This document shows positions 1-6,000 of a DNA stretch of 9,718 nucleotides, in pieces. Positions within the stretch are counted from its first letter, which is position 1, and each line of letters opens with the position of its first letter. Below the pieces are notes generated by a model, which saw only the letters and a list, made by a program, of their open reading frames with translations, was not told where the DNA came from and ran no database searches. This stretch comes from Promethearchaeota archaeon (GTDB lineage Archaea; Asgardarchaeota; Lokiarchaeia; Sigynarchaeales; SOKP01). Where the stretch lies: positions 1 through 9,718 of the forward strand of contig JAGXNZ010000082.1 of the NCBI GenBank assembly GCA_019894655.1. The letters run 5' to 3'. Made by a program: the position numbers and the translations under genes.

Positions 1-2
1 AT

Positions 3-380
3 GAACATAAAACTCAATTAAAAAAATTAGGACACGATTTTTTGAGAGAGATGAAAAATTACGGCTTAAAGGATGTTTGTATTACATCGTTTGATCTTTC
101 GCCTATAATGACCCTCGGAAAAATATACTCATTCAACGATATCCACGAGATTTTAAGAAATATTGGAAATGTTCCAGAAATTCCGCCATTAAATTGGGTT
201 TATCGCCAATCTTCACACGATGGTGAGCAAATATGGGTCTACATCTATAAATCGGATGTAGGTCCAACTATCGAAGGCTTATTTGAACCTTACCTTTATT
301 TGCTTTTTTGCGATCTTAACTCCTACCTTGGAGAAATACCCGAAGTTCTTGGAAATAAAATTAATAGGATTTTAAGCTAA
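3..380 (+). CDS. 3' end of an unrecognised gene, truncated by the left window edge
   Basis: The reading frame is open from the first complete codon at base 3 to the TAA at 378-380, giving 125 residues. The residues before the first ATG (base 51) read as ordinary protein (EHKTQLKKLGHDFLRE), and no Shine-Dalgarno precedes that ATG or the TTG at 42. The gene therefore probably starts outside the window, and this is its C-terminal part. The visible portion is soluble and mixed alpha/beta. It has an aromatic-rich centre (PPLNWVYRQSS, EQIWVYIYKSD) and a hydrophobic stretch, YLYLLFCDL, near the end that is too short and polar-flanked for a membrane helix. I do not recognise the family and assign no function. 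It could also be a complete 110-residue protein starting at base 51. It converges with the minus-strand gene at 415-639, leaving a 34-base gap without a clear T-tract. Confidence 0.7.
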   Translation, partial: EHKTQLKKLGHDFLREMKNYGLKDVCITSFDLSPIMTLGKIYSFNDIHEILRNIGNVPEIPPLNWVYRQSSHDGEQIWVYIYKSDVGPTIEGLFEPYLYLLFCDLNSYLGEIPEVLGNKINRILS

Positions 381-414
381 ATAGAATCATTTTGGGATGA
401 AATTGGTATTGGAA

Positions 415-639
415 CTAAACCACATTTTCTGAAATGTTTTTTAAAAATTTAGAAATTGGATATGCTTCAATTTCTCCGTTGTTCAAGTAACTTTCTAAAT
501 TTTCCTTTAATTCGGCTTTAAATTCGCCATCATTTTTAGCAACGATCCTGCTAAACGGATAGTTCTGAATTTTGCCTTCCTTAGGCATGCACCATAATAC
601 TATTACGAAATATCTTAATAAATTTGAGGAATTTAACAT
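415..639 (-). CDS. small unrecognised protein (74 residues)
   Basis: This minus-strand reading frame has codon use like its neighbours and a protein-like composition. A short beta-like hydrophobic segment (LRYFVIVLWCMP, about residues 8-19) is followed by KEGKIQNYPFSRIVAK and then an acidic/basic amphipathic helix (EFKAELKENLESYL, about residues 39-52), ending in AYPISKFLKNISENVV. No competing plus-strand gene covers these bases. The start is uncertain: the ATG at 639 has no Shine-Dalgarno and could be leaderless, while an internal ATG at 588 would give 57 residues and lose the first strand. The hydrophobic segment is short and probably a core strand rather than a membrane helix. I do not recognise the family. 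It reads tail-to-tail with the gene ending at 380 and head-to-head with the gene starting at 880, so it is its own transcription unit. Confidence 0.55.
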   Translation of the reverse strand: MLNSSNLLRYFVIVLWCMPKEGKIQNYPFSRIVAKNDGEFKAELKENLESYLNNGEIEAYPISKFLKNISENVV

Positions 640-773
640 AATTTTAAAGAAAAAGGTAGCTAAAAGAACACTGTATTTCTTGAATGAGGATTTAATAGAA
701 GCCTTAAATCTTAATACTTAACCAGAAACAATTTTTCAGTTTCAGCTTAAACATTCTACGCTCGTTTTGACAA

Positions 774-797
774 TAATGTAAAATATTAAATAAAATA
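774..797 (+). promoter_or_regulatory. candidate TATA region for the DUF3303-like gene
   Basis: An uninterrupted A/T stretch (AAAATATTAAATAAAATAT) lies 80-105 bases before the ATG at 880, in the divergent gap between the minus-strand gene and the 880 gene. In archaea the TATA box sits about 25 bases before the transcription start, which would put the start near 815-825 and give a leader of about 60 bases. The exact box cannot be fixed because the whole stretch is A/T. Apart from this element and the two palindromes that follow it, I see nothing definable in the 640-865 interval. Confidence 0.35.
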
Positions 798-815
798 TGT
801 GAATATTGAATCACA
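798..815. repeat. interrupted palindrome TGTGA-N8-TCACA, possible operator
   Basis: TGTGA at 798-802 is the exact reverse complement of TCACA at 811-815, separated by 8 bases. It lies directly downstream of the TATA-like stretch, where archaeal repressors often bind. The arms are only 5 bp, so chance is not excluded. The interest comes from a second palindrome with the same 8-base spacer starting two bases further on. Confidence 0.4.
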
Positions 816-817
816 CG

Positions 818-837
818 GTATAGGTTAATGACTATAC
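818..837. repeat. interrupted palindrome GTATAG-N8-CTATAC, possible operator or leader hairpin
   Basis: GTATAG at 818-823 and CTATAC at 832-837 are perfect 6-bp inverted arms with an 8-base spacer. The site lies in the probable 5' leader or at the transcription start of the gene beginning at 880. It could be a dyad operator for a dimeric regulator or a weak RNA hairpin. Its arms differ in sequence from those of the palindrome at 798-815. Confidence 0.4.
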
Positions 838-865
838 AGATGCAAATCCAAAACAAATAGTTTGT

Positions 866-872
866 AGGTGAT
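866..872 (+). promoter_or_regulatory. ribosome binding site that fixes the start at 880
   Basis: AGGTGAT is a 7-base complement to the conserved archaeal 16S rRNA 3' end, and it lies 7 bases before the ATG at 880. The in-frame GTG at 868 lies inside this site and is therefore not the start codon. Confidence 0.8.
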
Positions 873-879
873 AAGTAAA

Positions 880-1191
880 ATGTTGTTTATATCGTATTGG
901 GAATTAAACCCAGATTTTGATCCATCAGAATTAGCTGAAATTGCACAAAAACTAATGAGTAAGAAACTATACCCTGTTGAAGGAGTTAAACAATTAGGTT
1001 TTTATATTAGTGCATCGGATTTTTGGGGAATTAGTATAGACGAGGCTGAAAGTGTAGAACAAATGGCAAAAGGGACAAACATATGGAGACTTGCTAAACC
1101 AGGCTACATTAGGCTTGTAAAAACTACTCCGGCAATGGAAGTTATTCAAATTGTTCCCTTATTAATGAAATTAAAAAAACAGCTAGATTAA
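880..1191 (+). CDS. DUF3303-like small alpha/beta protein (103 residues)
   Basis: The start at ATG 880 is chosen because a strong AGGTGAT ribosome binding site lies 7 bases upstream and because the N-terminus MLFISYWELNP matches the way DUF3303-type proteins begin (a first beta strand, MLFxVxWxxxP). The rest follows the expected order: a helix (SELAEIAQKLMSKK, about 16-29), a strand around GVKQLGFYIS (35-44), the pattern FWGISIDEAESVEQMAKG (48-65; a strand, then a helix that begins with acidic residues), a strand around YIRLVKTTPA (76-85), and a closing helix. This is a ferredoxin-like dimeric alpha-beta barrel layout. Proteins of this group have no established biochemical role, and no catalytic residues are evident. 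The assignment is by pattern and is moderately sure. It is followed by a T14 tract and then by the DUF362 gene 95 bases downstream, so the two are probably transcribed separately. Confidence 0.8.
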   Translation: MLFISYWELNPDFDPSELAEIAQKLMSKKLYPVEGVKQLGFYISASDFWGISIDEAESVEQMAKGTNIWRLAKPGYIRLVKTTPAMEVIQIVPLLMKLKKQLD

Positions 1192-1211
1192 CGAATACTT
1201 CTAAATTTTAA

Positions 1212-1225
1212 TTTTTTTTTTTTTT
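1212..1225 (+). terminator. T14 tract, archaeal-type terminator
   Basis: Fourteen consecutive T residues begin 21 bases after the stop codon of the gene ending at 1191. No GC hairpin precedes them. U-tracts of this kind serve as terminators in archaea, where the polymerase and the FttA/aCPSF1 nuclease act on U-rich RNA. Confidence 0.7.
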
Positions 1226-1276
1226 AATTAACTGGCAAATTTTATTTGTTGACATACATTTTGTCATCTACTATAT

Positions 1277-1283
1277 GGTGGAT
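1277..1283 (+). promoter_or_regulatory. ribosome binding site deciding the DUF362 start
   Basis: GGTGGAT lies a few bases before the ATG at 1287 and resembles the archaeal GGTGAT signal. It overlaps an earlier in-frame ATG at 1275. Choosing 1287 gives MAKVAVISTK, the usual beginning of DUF362 proteins. The 1275 start would add only MVDT. Confidence 0.55.
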
Positions 1284-1286
1284 ACT

Positions 1287-2165
1287 ATGGCTAAAGTTGC
1301 TGTTATTTCTACAAAAGATCGCGTGTATGGAGTAAATAAATCCTTCGAGTTATTAGGAATAAATCCTGTTAAGGGCAAAGACGTAATTTTCAAACCAAAT
1401 TTCAATACTGCGGATCCTCCTCCGGCGTCAAGCTCAATGGAGACAATTAAGCAGCTTATTATAAAGTTAAAAGAAATGGGAGCGAAATCAATAACTGTCG
1501 CTGAACGAAGCGGACCCGCTAAAACTTCGGATGTTTTTGAAAAAAAGGGCTTGAATTCGTTGGCAAAAGAATTGGATTTTACGATCGTTGACTTAACAAG
1601 AATACCCAGAGATGATTATGTCCTCAAAAAACCAGATGGTAGTCATTGGAGAGATGGATTCTTTTTTGCGAAGATATACGATGAAGCGGAGTGTATTATA
1701 GAAACATGTTGTTTAAAGACTCATATGTATGGTGGACACTTTACTTTATCGCTTAAGAATGCTGTAGGGATAGTCAAAAAGAAAAACATGTCAGAATTAC
1801 ATTCCTCGGAACATCAGAGAGATATGATCGCAGAAATAAATTCGGTTTATAAACCTGACTTAATCGTTATGGACGGCGTTATTACTTTTGTAGATCGAGG
1901 ACCTATGGAAGGAACTCGAGTAGAAGGGGATGTTTTCGTTGCGGGCACAGACAAAATTGCACTCGACGCTGTAGGTGTGGCAATATTGAGAATCTTGGGG
2001 ACTACACCAGAGGTTACCAGGGGTCCTATTTTTGAACAAGATCAAATTAAAAGAGCCGTTGAATTAGGTTTAGGGGTTACATCACCCCTGGATATTGAAT
2101 TTTTAACTGATTCTGAAGAAAGTGAGAAGTTGGTTGCTCAAATAAAAGAGAAATTGGCACAATAA
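1287..2165 (+). CDS. DUF362 domain protein (292 residues)
   Basis: The sequence follows the DUF362 pattern throughout: an N-terminal strand MAKVAVIS, KPNFN at 36-40, a helix preceding GAKSITVAERSGP (65-77), the central CCLKTHMYGG and LSLKNAVGIV motifs (141-163) with conserved Lys144-Thr-His146 and Lys157-Asn158, a histidine pair (LHSSEH, 171-176), PDLIVMDG (190-197), GPMEG (205-209), and the closing GTDKIALDAVG (220-230). The length fits the domain alone. The C-terminal 4Fe-4S ferredoxin module of some family members is absent, and Cys136, Cys141 and Cys142 do not form a CxxCxxC cluster motif. The protein is predicted to be cytoplasmic, with no signal or membrane segment. DUF362 has no generally agreed reaction, so none is assigned here. 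A few members of the domain are associated with iron-sulfur proteins. The gene is monocistronic by appearance: a T-tract lies before it and an inverted repeat after it. Confidence 0.92.
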   Translation: MAKVAVISTKDRVYGVNKSFELLGINPVKGKDVIFKPNFNTADPPPASSSMETIKQLIIKLKEMGAKSITVAERSGPAKTSDVFEKKGLNSLAKELDFTIVDLTRIPRDDYVLKKPDGSHWRDGFFFAKIYDEAECIIETCCLKTHMYGGHFTLSLKNAVGIVKKKNMSELHSSEHQRDMIAEINSVYKPDLIVMDGVITFVDRGPMEGTRVEGDVFVAGTDKIALDAVGVAILRILGTTPEVTRGPIFEQDQIKRAVELGLGVTSPLDIEFLTDSEESEKLVAQIKEKLAQ

Positions 2166-2175
2166 TCACTTTTTA

Positions 2176-2204
2176 AAAAGAGTTTCTTTATCAATAACTC
2201 TTTT
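2176..2204 (+). terminator. 9-bp inverted repeat after the DUF362 gene, possible terminator hairpin
   Basis: AAAAGAGTT (2176-2184) and AACTCTTTT (2196-2204) are perfect reverse complements with an 11-base loop, beginning 10 bases after the stop codon. The right arm ends in TTTT, giving a weak hairpin plus short T-run. The stem is A/T-rich and archaea do not generally depend on hairpin terminators, so it may instead stabilise the 3' end of the mRNA. Confidence 0.4.
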
Positions 2205-2306
2205 AACCCGCCGAATAAGTAAGAATAGATTAATCGATATAAATAATACACCTAATGAATAAATTAAAACTAAATTCCTTAAAATATTGCCAAAGAAGAT
2301 TTCAAT

Positions 2307-2350
2307 AATTTTTATACGATTAAAAATACGATTAAAATTTTTATACGATT
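2307..2350 (+). repeat. direct repeats containing ATACGATT, promoter or operator cluster
   Basis: A 15-base sequence, AATTTTTATACGATT, occurs at 2307-2321 and again at 2336-2350. In addition the 12-mer ATACGATTAAAA is in exact tandem at 2314-2325 and 2326-2337. The core ATACGATT therefore occurs three times in 37 bases (2314, 2326, 2343), about 80-115 bases before the winged-helix gene. The TTTTTATAC part resembles an archaeal TATA box, so the cluster may be a duplicated promoter, an operator for the downstream regulator itself, or both. The remainder of the 2205-2430 gap shows no other recognisable element. Confidence 0.5.
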
Positions 2351-2430
2351 GCTACTTCTAATAACTCTAATCGAAGTTTAATAAATCAAGATGTAATAAA
2401 CAATATTATTTTTCTTTAAATGATCTGACC

Positions 2431-2943
2431 ATGACATCTGAAAATAATAAAGAAAATTCTCAGAAACCTCGTATTAAAGAAAAGGGAATACCATCAGTTA
2501 AAAAAATTGAAACCTTAAATCGAGATAAGTTAGTTAGCAATTTAACTGGCCGAACTCTTATGATATACTTCGTTCTTCTAAATAAAAAGTCGATAGGCGT
2601 CCGCGAATTACAACGACACTTGGATCTTTCAAGTCCCAGTGTAGCTAAATATCATTTAGAGAAATTGGTTAATTTACACCTCGCTGAAAACAGGAACGGG
2701 ATCTACCATCTTGGTAAAAAAGCAGATTTACCATTATTAACTTCGTGGGTGTTATTGGGCAAATACTTGTTCCCTAAAGTTTTATTTGCTGCCATTTTAT
2801 TTACATCTCTTTTTATTGGTTATTTACTCTTCATTTACTCTTATTGGAATAAGGATAGTATGTTTTTTATTTTATTTGGATTAATATTGATGGTTTATAT
2901 CTGGTTTGAAGTAATTATACAATTCAAACAAAAGCCAATTTAA
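2431..2943 (+). CDS. winged-helix DNA-binding protein with two C-terminal membrane helices
   Basis: This 170-residue protein starts with a polar, lysine-rich tail (1-35). A winged helix-turn-helix follows at about 38-95: LTGRTLMIYFVLLNKKSIGV, then the helix-turn-helix VRELQRHLDLSSPSVAKYHLEKL (57-79), and the wing, ENRNGIYHLG. This is the ArsR/MarR-like fold in which SSPSVAKYHL is the recognition helix. Two hydrophobic segments follow (about 114-137 and 143-165) and should be membrane helices, with the DNA-binding part in the cytoplasm. The family role is membrane-tethered transcription regulation; the signal and target genes are unknown. No Shine-Dalgarno precedes the ATG. A TATA-like CAATATTATT about 26 bases upstream would allow a leaderless transcript. 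A repeat cluster at 2307-2350 suggests autoregulation. It lies 140 bases upstream of the A2M gene on the same strand, which makes that gene a candidate target by inference only. Confidence 0.88.
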   Translation: MTSENNKENSQKPRIKEKGIPSVKKIETLNRDKLVSNLTGRTLMIYFVLLNKKSIGVRELQRHLDLSSPSVAKYHLEKLVNLHLAENRNGIYHLGKKADLPLLTSWVLLGKYLFPKVLFAAILFTSLFIGYLLFIYSYWNKDSMFFILFGLILMVYIWFEVIIQFKQKPI

Positions 2944-2988
2944 CAAAATCGTTCACTTTCATGATTAAAAAAGGTTGTGTTCTTCGAT

Positions 2989-3025
2989 TTTTTATACTGT
3001 TCTAAACTTTAGTATATTAAATTTA
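2989..3025 (+). promoter_or_regulatory. candidate promoter of the A2M gene
   Basis: Two TATA-like elements lie in the 140-base gap before the A2M gene: TTTTTATAC at 2989-2997 and AGTATATTAAATTT at 3011-3024. The second would place transcription initiation near 3045-3050 and a leader of about 35-40 bases. The first repeats the nonamer found twice in the cluster upstream of the winged-helix gene. The upstream gene has no strong T-tract after it, so some read-through is possible. Confidence 0.4.
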
Positions 3026-3070
3026 CATCACCTAATGCAATGTAATAACCAAATTTTGTTTCTTCTTCAC

Positions 3071-3074
3071 GAGG
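3071..3074 (+). promoter_or_regulatory. ribosome binding site of the A2M gene
   Basis: GAGG sits 9 bases before the ATG at 3084. It supports this start, which also places a clean signal peptide at the N-terminus. Confidence 0.5.
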
Positions 3075-3083
3075 CATTTTAAA

Positions 3084-6000
3084 ATGAACAAATCAAGAAA
3101 AGCATGCTTATTTCTATTGATTATTTGTCTTCAGACCCTTTTGATGGGATTTAATGTAGTGATCGGTAAATCAACTCACGTTATTCAGCCAGAAGATTTT
3201 AAGGGAATTCCCCCTAAAAATGGAGGTGAATCCCATTCATCTCCTTTTTATTTCCCTACTAATCAATCAACTCCTCTGATGACAGAAGAGATATTTAGTG
3301 ATGATATAGAGGATATTCCCAAACAATCGTCTTATGACTATATTAATGATTATGTATTAACTCTTAATCTTGATAAATACGTTCTTACCCCTGGAGAAGG
3401 AATTTCTATTAATCTGGCTTTATCCCACAATTTAGAAGCTTCGGTTGGTCAGATCGTAACGATAGAAATTTACGAAGCATTTTATCGAGATTTTCGTTGG
3501 TATGATCCAGAATATTACGACGGTATGGTTCCTATATATACTACAGAGGTAATTACAGATAACTCAGGTCAAGCTTCCTTAGGATTTTCTTCTACTTCAA
3601 AAACGGGGATTTACACGGTTTATGCTTATATTGAAAATTGTAAATCGTATAATGAATTTACAGTAGGTGAAATTGGTATTTTTTGTAAGGGACCAATGTA
3701 TTTTAAACCAGATCATCAATACACTGCTGCTGTTCACGTTGTGAACATAAGCGATTTTTCTGGTCTCCCATTAAGCACTTTTAATTATTCTCTTTCGTTT
3801 TACGATTATTCAATTTCAAATTGGATTCTCTTAACATCTGACCAGGTTCAGACGGACGATTTAGGTTATGGGATATTTAACGCAGACATTCCTTTGGACG
3901 GAAATAATTATCACATGCTCAAGTTATCTTTGGTCACTTCCAGCGGTGAAGCTAAATATGAAACTTATTTGTACAAATCATGGGATTATTATTATTATTC
4001 ATTATGGGGGGGAGAAAAGCAAACTGTTCAAGAAAAAATGCAATATGTAGTAACTACTGATAAGACAATTTATTCGCCAGGCGAGTCCATCAATTTACGA
4101 GCATTAGTGTTAGAATATTCGTTTATGAATGAAAGTAAGCGAGTTTCTAAAGATGCATCTATCTCCTTAACGATTTACAATCCTGACGACCTTGCTATAT
4201 TCTGGACATCTTTAATCACCGACGAACATGGGATCATTACTTACACATTACCTTTAGACGAAGATTGTGAATTAGGGTATTATGGATTCGAATTTGGAGA
4301 CTCTAATGGTAAATATAGATACAATGTCAAAGTAAGTTTTTACACAAAACCAGTTTTTAGAGTAGAAATTAACACGAATGGAAAGGATTATTATTCCATA
4401 TTAGATAAATATTTTGAAGGATATGTATATGTTTCATATTATTTTGGACAACCAGTTGTAGGAGCTTCTGTAGAACTCACCATTTATGATTATCAGGGTC
4501 AAATCAAAAAAACTATACAAGGATATACAAACGGAGAAGGAAAATTTCACTTTTCAATAAACATCTTTTTCATAAGCGATTTACAGTACTCTTTTAGCGC
4601 TCAAGCTGATGTCGTAGACACTTACGGGAGAAGCGCTTCTATTAAAGGGGCTTATTCTCGGATCGAAACCTTATATGCTTATGGATATTTATCGAATTGG
4701 GCACCTCATCCTGAAGAATATTCGGAATATTATTTCTACGTGTATCAGTATATTATGTCAGATTTAAATTATTGGTATGGGTATTGGAACTATAATCCTC
4801 TTGCAAATGTTTCAGTTAATATAGAAATTTACGGGATAAAAGGCTATCCACTCTTCAGATCTTTAATAGCGAATAGAGATTTGTTGGCTACATATTCAGC
4901 AAAAACTAATATCTATGGATCGGGTAAATTAGAGTTTAAATTACCGATGAATATTATTAAGCACTATGATCTCTTTGAAATTAGATTGAACATCAATCTT
5001 GAAGATAAACGATCCGATACATCGTCGTACTACTATCGTTACAAGAAATATAGTCTGGATGTAAATATAACAGATGTTACCCTAAATCCAGGTCAAACAT
5101 TAGAATTCGATGTGTCATACAAAGATATATTAACAGATTCTCCTTCTGAAGGAGAGGGAATTATATACATTTATGATTCTAATCATCAATTGATAGGTCG
5201 AGCGGATGATATGATTACCGGAACCAAAACCTATCACCTTACAATTCCTAACTTCTCACCAGAGGGGCTCTATTACATCTATTCTTCTGTATACTCGCGT
5301 TCAAATGACTACTATGGCGGATTTAGTTATCACTCTGCACATAAGTCGTTTAGAGTCGGTACATCCCAATCGATAACTTTTACAACTAACTATACCAATA
5401 CTGGTAAATATTACGATGAAATCGAAGTTAAACTAGGTGATGTTATCAGGATTGAGGGATATACTAATGTTACTGCTAACCTCCCCCTATACATAGAAAT
5501 TTACAAACGAGGTCTTATTTACTCGGGTCTCTTGGAAGTAGACGATAATCAATTTTTGTATAATCTTCCAGTGATCGCTGACTACGCACCAGATTTTACA
5601 GTAATAATATATACTATATCTAATTCAGGAAAACTCTATGAAAGCGTACTGTCCGTTCATGTCGAATATTCTTACAGTTTTGATTTATCAACTGACAAAG
5701 AAATTTACGAACCAGGTGATTCGATAACATTAACGATAAGTCCCTCTGAAAATCAAACTTCGATCTTCGCCATCTCATTCATAGATAGTGCTGTTCTTGA
5801 TGTTGAACCAGAAGACGATTCTGAATTAGGGTATTTTACAACGAATAGCTACTCAACGTATATAAGTTCGGGTAGTTCTTGGGGTTCTGGCTTTGACATA
5901 AGCAGTTATTGGTGGTTTTGGTGTGGAACTCCAAGAGGAGGGATTTTTATCCAAGAAGGTCAGCTTTCTGCAGTTCCCAGAGGCGATAATTTTTTCGCAT

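Noticed and set aside
868..879. GTG start at 868 for the DUF3303-like gene
   Set aside because: The GTG lies inside the AGGTGAT ribosome binding site; the ATG at 880 has ideal spacing and gives the expected N-terminus.
1860..2045. Minus-strand reading frame of 61 codons
   Set aside because: It lies entirely inside the DUF362 gene and has an unstructured, Ser/Asn/Cys-rich composition typical of an antisense shadow.
2249..3037. Shared nonamer CACCTAATG at 2249-2257 and 3029-3037, in both right-half intergenic regions
   Set aside because: It is a short match with no symmetry, differently placed relative to the two genes, and close to chance over this much non-coding sequence.
3117..3131. Cys15 of the A2M signal peptide as a lipoprotein attachment site
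   Set aside because: The residues before it are Leu-Ile-Ile, lacking the small residue required just before a lipobox cysteine, and Cys15 lies in the middle of the hydrophobic core. A C-terminal membrane helix provides the anchor.
3868..4050. Plus-strand frame of 60 codons inside the A2M gene
   Set aside because: It is an out-of-frame shadow of the conserved A2M coding sequence with no ribosome binding site. It is useful only for showing where a frameshift at the G7 tract would stop.
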